NCBI GenBank assembly: GCA_040429635.1
Contig: CP158972.1
Span: 3,541,501-3,605,500 of the forward strand
DNA: 64,000 nt
Direction of reading: 5' to 3'
Origin: Tamlana crocina
GTDB lineage: Bacteria; Bacteroidota; Bacteroidia; Flavobacteriales; Flavobacteriaceae
Of this stretch, positions 35,855 to 44,690 are shown piece by piece (position 1 is the stretch's first letter; every line of letters starts with the position of its first letter). Under the pieces are notes generated by a model, which was given only the letters and a program-made list of their open reading frames with translations, had not been told where the DNA came from and ran no database searches. The translations under genes were made by a program, and so were the position numbers.

Positions 35855-36553
35855 GTGACAGAAAAAAAGCCATCCTTTTCAATAAAAAACTGGAGTCAGG
35901 ACGACCAGCCCCGCGAAAAACTACTCTACAAAGGCCGAGCCGCCTTGAGCGATGCCGAGTTAGTGGCTATTTTAATTGGTTCGGGAAATAGAGACGAAAG
36001 CGCCGTAGCCTTGTGCAAACGGATTTTATCAACCGTTGACAATAATTTAAGCCAGTTGGGAAAACTTTCCATCAAGCAACTTATGGATTTTAAAGGTATT
36101 GGCGAGGCCAAAGCCATTACTATTGCGGCAGCGTTGGAATTGGGACGACGACGGCGCGGCGAAGAGGCTCTTCAAAAGAAAAAAATAACCTCCAGCACCG
36201 ATGTTTTTGAACTCATGCAGCCCATTATTGGCGAGCTGGAGCACGAAGAATTTTGGATTGTTTATTTGAACAACTCCAATAAAGTGATTCAAAAAAACCA
36301 ATTGAGCAAAGGAGGCATGACGGGTACTTTAGTAGATGTGCGATTGGTGATGAAAAATGCTTTGGAAGTTGGTGCCACAGGCTTGATCTTGGTGCATAAC
36401 CACCCATCGGGAACTTTAAAACCGAGCGAGGCCGACAAAGAAATCACCCAAAAATTGAAACTGGCCGCACAAAGTTTAGACATAAAGGTTTTGGACCATT
36501 TAGTTGTTACCGAAAAAGCCTATTTTAGTTTTGCCGATGATGGGATTTTGTAA
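35855..36553 (+). CDS. radC: RadC/YicR family JAMM-domain protein
   Basis: 232 residues from a GTG at 35855 (no ATG fits). The N-terminal region has helix-hairpin-helix-like LMDFKGIGEAKAITIAAALE. The JAMM metalloprotease-like motif HNHPSG (181-186) is followed by D194, giving H-x-H-x10-D. Despite the historic name, a DNA-repair role is not supported; the family function remains unclear. TATATTTA at 35843 looks like a -7 box, with ATTG about 20 bases upstream, so the mRNA leader would be very short. Confidence 0.93.
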   Translation: MTEKKPSFSIKNWSQDDQPREKLLYKGRAALSDAELVAILIGSGNRDESAVALCKRILSTVDNNLSQLGKLSIKQLMDFKGIGEAKAITIAAALELGRRRRGEEALQKKKITSSTDVFELMQPIIGELEHEEFWIVYLNNSNKVIQKNQLSKGGMTGTLVDVRLVMKNALEVGATGLILVHNHPSGTLKPSEADKEITQKLKLAAQSLDIKVLDHLVVTEKAYFSFADDGIL

Positions 36554-36569
36554 TTTTATCAACAAAATT

Positions 36570-36608
36570 CTCTCCCTTTTGGAGAGATGTCCGAAGGACA
36601 GAGAGGGA
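36570..36608 (+). repeat. CTCTCC...GGAGAG dispersed repeat
   Basis: CTCTCCCTTTTGGAGAG, then GTCCGAAGGAC, then AGAGAGGG. It can fold as nested hairpins and is a common spacer element in flavobacterial genomes. Its presence means the ATG at 36587 is part of the repeat and not the start of the following gene. Confidence 0.65.
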
Positions 36609-36610
36609 TT

Positions 36611-37912
36611 ATGTTACTAGTTTACACTCATAAAATATCGCCCCGTTTAAAATATGTGTTCAGGCACATTTGCAAACGTATTTTGGGTATAGAGGTAAAC
36701 TTCACCACCCAAATTGAGGCTTTTATTGCCCATGACAGCCTAAAAATGTCGTACACCACCAAACAGCTGGGTAATGAATTTTTTGTAAAGAGTCACGATA
36801 TTTTGTTTGAGCAGGGCATTAATGATATAGAAATCCATATCCATGACTGGGAAAACACCAAATGCTTCTTTTATGTGGGTGAAAAGAGCACCATCCCGTT
36901 CGATATTTTTTCAGCTTCATTTTACCTGCTATCCCGTTACGAGGAGTATCTTCCGCACATGAAGGATGAATACGGACGTTTTACGGCAACCGAAAGTTTG
37001 GCTTTCAAAGAAGGCTTTTTACATCAGCCCGTTGTGGATATCTGGGTGTATAAATTCAAAGCGGCACTACAAAAGCAGTTTCCGGATTTTGAATTTCCAA
37101 CAAAGGTTTACAGCATAAAACCCATCATCGATGTGCCCAGTGCCTACAAATACAAACTGAAAGGCATTATGCGTACCTGGGGCGGTATTATTAAGGACCT
37201 TTTAAACCTGAGATTAAAAAGCATTTATACTCGGTTTTTGGTGATTTTAGGTTTTATGCACGACCCTTACGACACCTTCAAATACATCATCAACCGGCAA
37301 AAAAACAGTCCGTTTAAATTTTTATTTTTCTTTTTAATTGGCGATTATACCACTTACGATAAAGGCATCAACCCCAACAAGAAAAAGTACGTTTCGCTGA
37401 TAAAACACGTAGGCGATTATGGTTTGGTGGGGCTCAAGGCTTCCTTTTTTGCCATAGAAAATCTGTCCATATTAAAGAAGGAAAAATTGAGAATGGAAGA
37501 GATTATCAATACGAGTTTGGGTGCTTCCCGGCAGTCGTTTTCAAAACTTAATTTGCCCGAATCGTACCGAAATCTCATTTCACTTGAAATAAAGGAAGAT
37601 TACACCATGGGTTATGTGGACCAAATTGGCTTTAGGGCTGGATCGTGCACGCCGTTTTTGTTTTTCGATTTGGACTACGAAGTGCAAACGCCACTAAAAA
37701 TAGTGCCGTACCATGTAATGGACTATGCCCTTTTAAAACACCGATCGTTGCTTGACAAAAGGCAAGTTTTAAACAGTATCATCAATGAAGTTAAACAAGT
37801 TAACGGCATGTTTGTTCCCGTTTTCCATAATTATACGTTTAGCGACCACAACCGTTGGAGTGGATTCAAGGAATTGTTTAACATCATACTGGATTCAGCA
37901 AATGAAAACTAA
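36611..37912 (+). CDS. Polysaccharide deacetylase-like protein (DUF7033 type), probably without catalytic histidines
   Basis: 433 residues from the ATG at 36611 (MLLVYTHKISPRLKYVFRHI). The first 160 residues resemble DUF7033. The rest matches the deacetylase-like domain with the IIDVPSAYKYK segment, ASRQSFSKLNLPESYRNL and DYTMGYVDQIGFRAGSC. In active relatives, as I recall, the second and third segments carry histidines (HPSY and RQHYL); here they read KASF and RQSFS. A non-catalytic or altered role is inferred. Its end overlaps the yjjG-like gene by 11 bases. Confidence 0.8.
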   Translation: MLLVYTHKISPRLKYVFRHICKRILGIEVNFTTQIEAFIAHDSLKMSYTTKQLGNEFFVKSHDILFEQGINDIEIHIHDWENTKCFFYVGEKSTIPFDIFSASFYLLSRYEEYLPHMKDEYGRFTATESLAFKEGFLHQPVVDIWVYKFKAALQKQFPDFEFPTKVYSIKPIIDVPSAYKYKLKGIMRTWGGIIKDLLNLRLKSIYTRFLVILGFMHDPYDTFKYIINRQKNSPFKFLFFFLIGDYTTYDKGINPNKKKYVSLIKHVGDYGLVGLKASFFAIENLSILKKEKLRMEEIINTSLGASRQSFSKLNLPESYRNLISLEIKEDYTMGYVDQIGFRAGSCTPFLFFDLDYEVQTPLKIVPYHVMDYALLKHRSLLDKRQVLNSIINEVKQVNGMFVPVFHNYTFSDHNRWSGFKELFNIILDSANEN

Positions 37913-38594
37913 CCGCATAACAGACATATTTTTCGATTTGGACCATACGCTGTGGGATTTCGATAAAAATTCGGCCTTAACCTTTAAAAAGATTTTTGAA
38001 ATCAATAAACTCAATTTGGATGTCGATGCCTTTTTATTGCATTACGAACCCATCAACCTAAAATATTGGAAACTTTACCGCGAGGAACAAATTGAAAAAG
38101 AAGCCCTACGCTTTTCCCGTTTAAACGACACGTTTTTGGCCGTTGGATTTTCTGCGGAAGAGGCACTCATCCGTAAATTATCGAAAGACTATATCACGCA
38201 TCTCACCAATTTCAATTATCTGTTTGAAAACACTTTTGAAATCTTGGATTACCTAAGTGCAAAATACCATTTGCACATCATCACCAATGGGTTTGACGAA
38301 GTACAGAACACCAAACTGAACAAATCTAAAATCCACACTTATTTTAAAACCATCACCAACTCCGAAATTGCGGGCGTAAAAAAGCCAAACCCAAAAATTT
38401 TCAACTACGCACTGCAATTGGCGCAAACCACCGCACAAAACAGCATTATGGTTGGCGACAATTATGAGGCCGATATTTTAGGCGCCATAAACATTGGCAT
38501 GGACGTGGTGCATTTTGACTTGGGCAACCATTGCCCAACACAAAACGGCGTTAAAAAAATCAATAACCTCATACAATTAAAGAAATATTTGTAA
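37902..38594 (+). CDS. HAD family hydrolase, YjjG-type nucleotidase
   Basis: 230 residues from the ATG at 37902; longer frames overlap the previous gene too far. HAD motif I is FFDLDHTLWDF with Asp12 and Asp14; motif II is HIITNG; motif III/IV is KKPNPKIF plus MVGDNYEADILGA. The cap and spacing fit the YjjG group, which dephosphorylates non-canonical pyrimidine nucleotides. It overlaps the preceding gene by 11 bases, so the pair is likely co-translated. Confidence 0.88.
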   Translation: MKTNRITDIFFDLDHTLWDFDKNSALTFKKIFEINKLNLDVDAFLLHYEPINLKYWKLYREEQIEKEALRFSRLNDTFLAVGFSAEEALIRKLSKDYITHLTNFNYLFENTFEILDYLSAKYHLHIITNGFDEVQNTKLNKSKIHTYFKTITNSEIAGVKKPNPKIFNYALQLAQTTAQNSIMVGDNYEADILGAINIGMDVVHFDLGNHCPTQNGVKKINNLIQLKKYL

Positions 38595-38623
38595 GTTGTA
38601 CTTTTAAATCATTTAAACATAAA

Positions 38624-39481
38624 ATGAACACCAAGTTTTTTACATTTTTAATGGCTTGCTTCGTGGCAACCACAGTATTTTCACAAGCTTCACTCAACGA
38701 ATACAAATACGTGATTGTGCCAAACAGGTACGATTTTTTAAAGGAAAACAACCAATACCAACTCAATGCCTTAACCGAATTTTTATTCGAAAAATATGGT
38801 TTTGAGGCTTTAATGGAAGGCTCTGATTACCCTGAAGATTTAGCCAGAAACCGTTGTTTGGCGTTAAACTCTGATGTTTCAAAAGATACAGGATTGTTCA
38901 AAACAAAACTGACCATAGAACTTAAAGACTGCAACGGAAAAACGGTGTTCACCTCAAAAGTAGGCGAAAGCAGGGAGAAAGACTACAAAAGCGCTTACAA
39001 CTTGGCGTTAAGGGATGCTTTTGAATCGGTTGAAGCCCTGGATTATAAATACGAGCCCAACGAAAATAATGTAGCTACTGTATCCGTAAATACCACCGCA
39101 AAAAATGAAACAGCTTCAGAAATTGCGCAACTCAAACAAGAAATTGAAAATTTAAAAAAAGAAAAAGAAGCTACAACTGAACAGACCGAAACTCTCGCCG
39201 AAGTTCCGAAAACTGAAACTCCCATTTCAAAAGTTCCAAAGGTGAAGCCTGAAGCAACCTCAAACGGTCCAATAGTTTTATATGCCCAAGAAATTGAAAA
39301 CGGCTTTCAGTTGGTAGACCGGACTCCGAAAGTGGTTTATAAAATCAAAAAAACAGGACGCGAAAATTTATTTTTGGTTGAAGGTGAAGATGCTGTAATC
39401 TACAAATCGGGCGACAATTGGGTTTACGAATACAACACCGACGAAGGCGTAAAACAGCAGGAACTAAACATTAAGTTTTAA
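38624..39481 (+). CDS. Secreted protein of unknown function with coiled-coil segment
   Basis: 285 residues. Signal peptide MNTKFFTFLMACFVATTVFS; a domain of about 130 residues (YKYVIVPNRYDFLKENNQYQ, then LTEFLFEKYGFEALME) with a conserved-looking ARNRCLALNSDV segment; a short coiled coil (EIAQLKQEIENLKKEKE, about 165-183); a Pro/Thr-rich linker; and a C-terminal beta domain (YAQEIENGFQLVDRTPKVVY). I recognise it as a type common in Flavobacteriia but know no function. A terminator-like hairpin follows. Confidence 0.8.
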   Translation: MNTKFFTFLMACFVATTVFSQASLNEYKYVIVPNRYDFLKENNQYQLNALTEFLFEKYGFEALMEGSDYPEDLARNRCLALNSDVSKDTGLFKTKLTIELKDCNGKTVFTSKVGESREKDYKSAYNLALRDAFESVEALDYKYEPNENNVATVSVNTTAKNETASEIAQLKQEIENLKKEKEATTEQTETLAEVPKTETPISKVPKVKPEATSNGPIVLYAQEIENGFQLVDRTPKVVYKIKKTGRENLFLVEGEDAVIYKSGDNWVYEYNTDEGVKQQELNIKF

Positions 39482-39750
39482 GGGAATTGTCCCCTTGAGG
39501 GGATCACAGGGGTGTTTTTTTCCAACAACCATTTTCAAAGTAAATAATGCTTAAGACCAAATGCGTCATTTCGAGTGAAATTCTGAAAGAATTTTTGGAC
39601 TTAGGCTGCGCTCAGCAGAACTATCGAGAAATATATTTTTGATAGAACTTTCTTGTTTTCGATACAAATTCCACTCGTTTCAATTGTGAAATCCACTCTA
39701 ACTTACGAAAATTTCTTACCTATTATTCACGTATCTTTAGAAAATTAGAA
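39482..39750. repeat. Repeat-rich intergenic region between convergent genes
   Basis: 269 bases without a gene. It begins with CCCCTTGAGGGG (39491-39502), then CAGGGGTG and seven Ts, a likely plus-strand terminator. From about 39565 it holds pieces of dispersed repeats: GTCATTTCGAGTGAAATTC, CTGCGCTCAGC and ATCGAGAAATA. The rest is A/T-rich with no feature seen. Confidence 0.55.
39490..39521 (+). terminator. Terminator-like hairpin after the secreted hypothetical gene
   Basis: CCCC-TTGA-GGGG followed by CAGGGG and a run of Ts ending at 39521. The alternative pairing of CCCC with the second GGGG would place the stem directly before the T tract. It also resembles a common flavobacterial spacer repeat. 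Confidence 0.6.
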
Positions 39751-40485
39751 CTATCTGCTTTCCTCGTTCTTATCAACCGATTTTGTTAAGGCGGAAGAAA
39801 TAATTCCGGTAGGTATGGCAACAATGCCCAAACCAATCATCAGGATAAAAAAGGTAAACACTTTTCCGCCCACGGTAATTGGGTAAACGTCGCCATATCC
39901 AACTGTTGTTAATGTAATTACCGCCCACCATAAACTATCAAAAATTGACGAAAAATGCTCGGGCTGTGCTTCGTTTTCAAAATAGTAAATACCAACGGCC
40001 GAAAAGTATATTAAAATCAGGGTGATGAATATAAAAAGTAAAATTTCCTCTTTGGCCGATTTAATCGCGCGTGTAAAATGGTTCATGGCGTTGTTATAAC
40101 GCACCAATTTCAATATTCGGAATAAACGTAAAAAACGCAATGCCCGTAACGACCTTAAATCCAATCCAAACGACAAATAAAAAGGCAAAATAGCCAACAG
40201 GTCGATGATGCCAAAAAAACTAAAAATGAACTTGGGTTTGCTATCGGCCACATAAATTCTCAGTAGGTATTCCGCTGTAAAAACAATAACGCTAAACCAC
40301 TCAATGACTCTGAGCAGCATTCGAGTTTGAGGTTTTAAATCGGGAATGGTTTCAACGGAAAACGTAACAATGGAAAGCAGAATTAAACCTTGAATAAAAA
40401 AAGCAAAATATCTACTTCTTTTATTGTCGTTAATTTCAACTATGCTTTTAAGGTACTGCTTCAAAACGCCAACGGTTTTAGGCAT
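39751..40485 (-). CDS. Voltage-gated potassium channel-like ion transporter
   Basis: 244 residues with six membrane segments. S4 is rich in regularly spaced arginines ([20 protein letters not shown], 110-129). The selectivity filter is TVGYGD (194-199), diagnostic for potassium. The C-terminal tail is short and has no RCK domain. The start overlaps the end of obg by 8 bases, so it is translated from the obg mRNA. Confidence 0.93.
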   Translation of the reverse strand: MPKTVGVLKQYLKSIVEINDNKRSRYFAFFIQGLILLSIVTFSVETIPDLKPQTRMLLRVIEWFSVIVFTAEYLLRIYVADSKPKFIFSFFGIIDLLAILPFYLSFGLDLRSLRALRFLRLFRILKLVRYNNAMNHFTRAIKSAKEEILLFIFITLILIYFSAVGIYYFENEAQPEHFSSIFDSLWWAVITLTTVGYGDVYPITVGGKVFTFFILMIGLGIVAIPTGIISSALTKSVDKNEESR

Positions 40486-41476
40486 TCAACATTTTCCAGA
40501 GCTGGTCTTTTAGTTCGGTAATCCCTTTTTGGGCCACCGATGAAATAAACAAATACGGAATGGGCAATTCGTCGTCCAGTTCCGCTTTAAGTTCGGCCTT
40601 TAGCTCCTCGTCCAACATATCACTTTTTGATATGGCGATAATGCGTTCTTTATCCAACATTTCGGGGTTGTAGCGGCGCAATTCATCCAACAGAATATCG
40701 TACTGCTTTTTAATATCGTCGGCATCCGCAGGAATTAAAAACAGTAAAATAGAATTCCGTTCAATATGACGTAAAAAGTAATGCCCAAGTCCTTTTCCTT
40801 CAGCAGCGCCCTCAATAATCCCAGGGATATCGGCCATTACAAAAGTTTGGAAATCACGGTATTTTACAATCCCTAAATTAGGTTTTAGCGTGGTGAATTC
40901 GTAGTCGGCAATTTTTGGTTTTGCCGAAGTCACCACCGAAAGCAAAGTCGATTTCCCCGCATTGGGGAAGCCCACCAAGCCCACATCGGCCAACACTTTG
41001 AGCTCCATGGTAATATACTTTTCTTCCATGGGTAATCCCGGTTGGGCATATCGCGGCGTTTGGTTGGTAGAACTTTTAAAATGCCAGTTCCCCAATCCGC
41101 CTTTACCGCCTTCGGCCAGTATTTTTTCTTCACCGTCTTCGGTAATTTCAAACAGAATTTGATTGGTTTCTGTATCGCGAACCACCGTTCCCAATGGTAC
41201 ATCGATATAAGCGTCTTCACCATCAGCACCGAAGCTTCGGTTACTACTACCGTGCTCGCCGTGGCCTGCACGAACGTGTTTTTTAAACTTTAAATGAAAA
41301 AGTGTCCAAAGGTTGGAGTTGCCACGGATAATAACGTGTCCCCCACGACCACCGTCACCGCCGTCGGGCCCGCCTTTGGCAATATATTTTTCGCGGTGTA
41401 AGTGAGCTGAGCCTTTACCTCCGTTTCCGGAAGCCACATACATTTTTACGTAGTCAACAAAATTTCCTTCTGTCAT
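40478..41476 (-). CDS. obg: GTPase Obg/CgtA
   Basis: 332 residues. The glycine-rich OBG fold is visible ([20 protein letters not shown], then [14 protein letters not shown]). The G domain follows with GFPNAGKS (169-176), DIPGIIEGA and SKSD. It lacks the C-terminal OCT domain of Gram-positive Obg. Obg takes part in late 50S assembly and stress signalling. Hairpin repeats separate it from hpt-adk upstream. Confidence 0.97.
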   Translation of the reverse strand: MTEGNFVDYVKMYVASGNGGKGSAHLHREKYIAKGGPDGGDGGRGGHVIIRGNSNLWTLFHLKFKKHVRAGHGEHGSSNRSFGADGEDAYIDVPLGTVVRDTETNQILFEITEDGEEKILAEGGKGGLGNWHFKSSTNQTPRYAQPGLPMEEKYITMELKVLADVGLVGFPNAGKSTLLSVVTSAKPKIADYEFTTLKPNLGIVKYRDFQTFVMADIPGIIEGAAEGKGLGHYFLRHIERNSILLFLIPADADDIKKQYDILLDELRRYNPEMLDKERIIAISKSDMLDEELKAELKAELDDELPIPYLFISSVAQKGITELKDQLWKMLNA

Positions 41477-41488
41477 GATTCTATCACT

Positions 41489-41558
41489 CCCGCGAAAGCG
41501 GGAATCTTTTTAATTAAATCTCAAATAAAAATGATGAGATTCCCGCCTTCGCGGGAAT
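41489..41558. repeat. Pair of CCCGC/GCGGG hairpin repeats between hpt-adk and obg
   Basis: Two hairpins face each other: TCCCGC-gaaa-GCGGGA (41489-41504) and ATTCCCGC...GCGGGAAT (41539-41558). The outer flanks (CACTCCCGCG / CGGGAATGA) are typical of a dispersed repeat. The one nearer hpt-adk follows its stop by a few bases and may end that transcript; the other is preceded by A/T-rich DNA. Confidence 0.65.
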
Positions 41559-41561
41559 GAA

Positions 41562-42671
41562 TTACAAATTGTCAATCACCTTGCTCAATCGCTCGGTAAT
41601 ATCTTCTATACTGCCTACGCCGTTAACGCCGTAATATTTACTCTGTGCAGAATAGTAATCCTTTAAAATGGCAGTTTTATCGTAGTATTCCTTGATTCGG
41701 TTTCTAATGATAGATTCATCGGCATCATCAGCTCTTCCGCTGGTTTTTCCTCTTCCAATAAGGCGCTTTACCAAAATTTCGTCTTCAACCTCCAAAGCAA
41801 TCATCGCATTAATTTGCGAATCTTTACTGTCCATCAACTTATCTAAAGCTTCGGCCTGCGCATTGGTACGTGGAAAACCGTCAAAAATAAACCCTTTGGC
41901 ATCCGTGTTTTTTTCTACTTCAGCATTCAACATATCAATAGTTACTTGGTCTGGAACGAGCTCACCTTTATCGATGTATGATTTAGCCAACATCCCCAAA
42001 GCGGTTTCGTTTTTGATATTGAACCTAAAAACATCGCCGGTAGAAATATGCACCAAATTGTACTTTTCCTTTAAAAATTCTGCTTGCGTTCCCTTCCCTG
42101 CTCCCGGAGGGCCAAATAATACTAAGTTTGTCATATGTTGTGTTTGTTTAATTTGATACACTTCTGTGAGGTTGCGCCCCAAACCATCGTAGTCCAATCC
42201 GTAGCCCACAATGAATTTATCGGGAATTTCAATACCCACATAGTGCAATTTAAAGTCTTTTTTATAGGCTTCGGGCTTGTAAAACAGCGTGGCTATTTTT
42301 AACGATTTCACCTTTTCGTTTTTGAAAATGCGGTGTACCTCGGCCAGTGTTTTGCCAGAATCGATAATATCTTCTAAAATAATAACGGTGCGCCCTGTTA
42401 AATCTTGGGTCAACCCTATCAATCTTTGGATGTCTTCAGAAGATTTTAAACCTTCGTACGATGCCAATTTTATAAAGGTTACTTCGCAGGTATTCGGGTA
42501 TTTTTTCACAAAATCGCTCGTTAGCATAAACGACCCATTCAAAATGCCCACAAACACAGGAACCTCGTCGCCCACATCTTTGGCTATATCGTTAGCCATT
42601 CGCTGCAACGCTTCATCAATTTGCTTCGCCGAAATAAACGGTTTAAAATATTTGTCGTGTAGCTTAATCAC
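41562..42671 (-). CDS. Fused hypoxanthine phosphoribosyltransferase - adenylate kinase
   Basis: 369 residues from the GTG at 42671 (MIKLHDKYFKPFISAKQID). The TTG eight codons further up lies inside the -7 box and is rejected. The HPRT domain (about 1-178) has the PRPP loop VIILEDIIDSGKT (96-108). The Adk domain (about 180-369) has GPPGAGKGT (187-195), FDGFPRT and a short lid (GRGKTSGRADD). One chain thus joins purine salvage (hypoxanthine or guanine to IMP or GMP) and AMP phosphorylation. An internal ATG at 42134 could give free Adk. The fusion is recurrent in Flavobacteriaceae as far as I recall. Confidence 0.95.
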   Translation of the reverse strand: MIKLHDKYFKPFISAKQIDEALQRMANDIAKDVGDEVPVFVGILNGSFMLTSDFVKKYPNTCEVTFIKLASYEGLKSSEDIQRLIGLTQDLTGRTVIILEDIIDSGKTLAEVHRIFKNEKVKSLKIATLFYKPEAYKKDFKLHYVGIEIPDKFIVGYGLDYDGLGRNLTEVYQIKQTQHMTNLVLFGPPGAGKGTQAEFLKEKYNLVHISTGDVFRFNIKNETALGMLAKSYIDKGELVPDQVTIDMLNAEVEKNTDAKGFIFDGFPRTNAQAEALDKLMDSKDSQINAMIALEVEDEILVKRLIGRGKTSGRADDADESIIRNRIKEYYDKTAILKDYYSAQSKYYGVNGVGSIEDITERLSKVIDNL

Positions 42672-42691
42672 GGTTACTATTTTTGAAAGTG

Positions 42692-42700
42692 GCAAAGATA
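42692..42700 (-). promoter_or_regulatory. -7 box of hpt-adk
   Basis: TATCTTTGC on the minus strand matches TAnnTTTG exactly. Transcription should start near 42687, so the GTG at 42671 is the first usable start codon. No good -33 TTTG is seen. Confidence 0.65.
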
Positions 42701-42765
42701 ATCAATAGATTGACCAATAACCATTTTTTGATTTATGTTTTGGGAACTAATTTAAGATTTAAGTG

Positions 42766-42774
42766 TATTTTTGC
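42766..42774 (+). promoter_or_regulatory. -7 box of purK
   Basis: TATTTTTGC matches TAnnTTTG; a TTTG lies 23 bases upstream, a little beyond the usual 19-21. It gives a leader of about 35 bases before the purK ATG and is divergent from the hpt-adk promoter 66 bases away. Confidence 0.55.
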
Positions 42775-42811
42775 GGAAGAATTTCAAGGTTTTAGCTAAA
42801 TTTTTTTCAAA

Positions 42812-43966
42812 ATGAATTACTTTTCTTCAGATTTTAAACTCGGTATTTTAGGTGGCGGACAACTTGGAAAAATGCTGCTTTACAATACCAGAAAATTTGA
42901 TATTTACACTTGTGTGTTAGAAGCGAGCGAAGATGCACCATGTAAAATTGCATGCGATGAATTCCATTTGGGCAATTTAATGGATTTTGATGCCGTTTAC
43001 AACTTCGGAAAACAAGTAGATGTATTGACTATTGAAATTGAAAACGTAAACGTTGATGCTCTGGAAGCCCTTGAAAAAGAAGGCGTAAAAGTATATCCAG
43101 CTTCAAAAACACTACGTACCATTCAAAATAAAGCGAAGCAAAAATTGTTTTATGTTGACAACGATTTGCCAACGGCACCATTTACCCGTTTTGCCTACCT
43201 TTCTGAAATTGAAGATGCCGTTGAAAACGGTGGACTCCAATTGCCATTTGTTTGGAAGGCGGCACAATTTGGTTACGACGGCAACGGTGTTAAAGTGGTT
43301 CGTAAACTTTCAGATTTGGAAGGTTTGCCAAAAGGCGAATGTATTGCCGAAAACTTAGTGCCTTTTAAAAACGAGTTGGCCGTAATTGTTGCCAGAAACG
43401 CATCGGGCGACATCAAAACCTATCCGGTTGTAGAAATGGAATTCCACCCCGAAGCCAACCAAGTGGAATACGTTATTTGCCCGGCACGAATTGACGAAAC
43501 GGTTGCCAGAAAAGCGCAAGAAGTAGCCTTAAACGTTTCAAAGGCGTTCAACCATGTTGGTTTGTTGGCTGTAGAGATGTTCCAAACCCAAGACGACCAA
43601 ATTTTAATCAACGAAGTTGCGCCACGCCCCCACAACTCGGGGCACCAAACCATTGAGGCTAGTTATACTTCACAATTCGAGCAACATGTTCGGGCCATTT
43701 TAGATTTACCTTTGGGGAGAACCGACAGCAAAGTGGGCGGTGTTATGGTGAACCTTGTCGGTGCCGAGGGCTACACTGGAAACGTAGTGTACCAAAACAT
43801 AGAAAGCATCATGAAAATGGATGGGGTTACCCCACACATTTATGGCAAAAAACAAACCCGACCGTTCCGAAAAATGGGTCATGTTACCATTGTTAATGAA
43901 GATTTAAGTCAAGCTAGAAAAGTGGCCGAAGACGTAAAGAAAACAATAAAAGTGATCAGTAAATAA
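42812..43966 (+). CDS. purK: 5-(carboxyamino)imidazole ribonucleotide synthase
   Basis: 384 residues, ATP-grasp enzyme. It has KLGILGGGQLGKMLLYNTRK at the start, DVLTIEIENVNVDALEAL, the ATP-binding VWKAAQFGYDGNGVKVV segment and INEVAPRPHNSGHQTIEAS. PurK makes N5-CAIR from AIR, bicarbonate and ATP in de novo purine synthesis. PurE, the next step, follows 87 bases downstream on the same strand. Confidence 0.97.
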   Translation: MNYFSSDFKLGILGGGQLGKMLLYNTRKFDIYTCVLEASEDAPCKIACDEFHLGNLMDFDAVYNFGKQVDVLTIEIENVNVDALEALEKEGVKVYPASKTLRTIQNKAKQKLFYVDNDLPTAPFTRFAYLSEIEDAVENGGLQLPFVWKAAQFGYDGNGVKVVRKLSDLEGLPKGECIAENLVPFKNELAVIVARNASGDIKTYPVVEMEFHPEANQVEYVICPARIDETVARKAQEVALNVSKAFNHVGLLAVEMFQTQDDQILINEVAPRPHNSGHQTIEASYTSQFEQHVRAILDLPLGRTDSKVGGVMVNLVGAEGYTGNVVYQNIESIMKMDGVTPHIYGKKQTRPFRKMGHVTIVNEDLSQARKVAEDVKKTIKVISK

Positions 43967-44053
43967 ATCACAAAAAGCAAACACTAAATTCCACAACAGA
44001 GTTTATTTCTATTTTAAATTTTTGTTTTTTTGGAATTTTAAAAATTGAAATAT

Positions 44054-44533
44054 ATGAGTAAAGTAGGAGTTATTATGGGAAGCAAAAGCGACCTTCCCGT
44101 TATGCAAGATGCCATAGATATTTTAAAAGGATTTGATATTGAAGTAGAAGTCGATATTGTTTCGGCACACCGTACCCCCGAAAAACTTTTCGATTACGGT
44201 CAAAATGCGCACACTCGTGGTTTTTCCGTAATTGTGGCCGGTGCCGGTGGTGCTGCACATTTACCAGGCATGATTGCTTCTTTATCACCCCTGCCCGTTA
44301 TTGGCGTGCCTGTAAAAAGCAGCAATTCCATCGACGGTTGGGATTCTGTATTATCCATTTTACAAATGCCGGGAGGCGTTCCCGTGGCAACCGTGGCACT
44401 TAACGGCGCAAAAAATGCCGGCATTTTAGCAGCACAAATAATTGGTGCGAGCGACAAATGTGTGCTCGACAAAATAGTAGCTTACAAAGAAGGACTTAAA
44501 ATTAAGGTTCACGAATCGGCCAAAGACTTATAG
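44054..44533 (+). CDS. purE: 5-(carboxyamino)imidazole ribonucleotide mutase
   Basis: 159 residues from the ATG at 44054 (a TTG three codons upstream is less likely). It has the class I PurE motifs VGVIMGSKSDLPVM, DIVSAHRTPEKLFDYG and GAGGAAHLPGMIASL. PurE converts N5-CAIR to CAIR, the step directly after PurK. A hairpin with a long A tract on its left side follows; it is a better terminator for the opposite strand. Confidence 0.97.
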   Translation: MSKVGVIMGSKSDLPVMQDAIDILKGFDIEVEVDIVSAHRTPEKLFDYGQNAHTRGFSVIVAGAGGAAHLPGMIASLSPLPVIGVPVKSSNSIDGWDSVLSILQMPGGVPVATVALNGAKNAGILAAQIIGASDKCVLDKIVAYKEGLKIKVHESAKDL

Positions 44534-44537
44534 CAAT

Positions 44538-44570
44538 AAAAAAAAGCCCCGAACTAATGTTCAGGGCTTT
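44538..44570 (-). terminator. Intrinsic terminator, minus orientation (shared with purE 3' end)
   Basis: AAAGCCC/GGGCTTT plus GAAC/GTTC with one C-A mismatch and a 4-base loop. On the minus strand the stem is followed by eight Ts; on the plus strand only three Ts are inside the stem. The orientation therefore favours a minus-strand transcript. Confidence 0.8.
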
Positions 44571-44619
44571 CCAGCTATTAACAAATAATCTCATGAGTTA
44601 GTCACTCTTCCTTATTGTC
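44538..44619 (-). ncRNA. Candidate small RNA convergent with purE
   Basis: On the minus strand a -7 box TACTTTTGC (44632-44624) is followed about 80 bases later by a strong intrinsic terminator. No conserved coding sequence lies between; a 30-codon frame runs through the terminator and is not credible. A TATG at a suitable distance is a weak -33. Size would be about 80 nucleotides. The middle contains the palindrome CTCATGAG. Expression and function are inference. Confidence 0.4.
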
Positions 44620-44623
44620 GGTT

Positions 44624-44632
44624 GCAAAAGTA
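44624..44632 (-). promoter_or_regulatory. -7 box of the candidate small RNA
   Basis: TACTTTTGC on the minus strand matches TAnnTTTG exactly. It points away from the M3 peptidase gene toward the terminator at 44538-44570, with no gene of its own. Confidence 0.5.
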
Positions 44633-44690
44633 TTAAAAATTTTATTATGCATACATAGTAAAATTAATTTTTAACACATTCATTACAAAA

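Noticed and set aside
44530-44600. Leader peptide of 30 codons on the minus strand between purE and the M3 peptidase
   Set aside because: It runs straight through the terminator stem and T tract and into the purE coding sequence; no regulatory codons.
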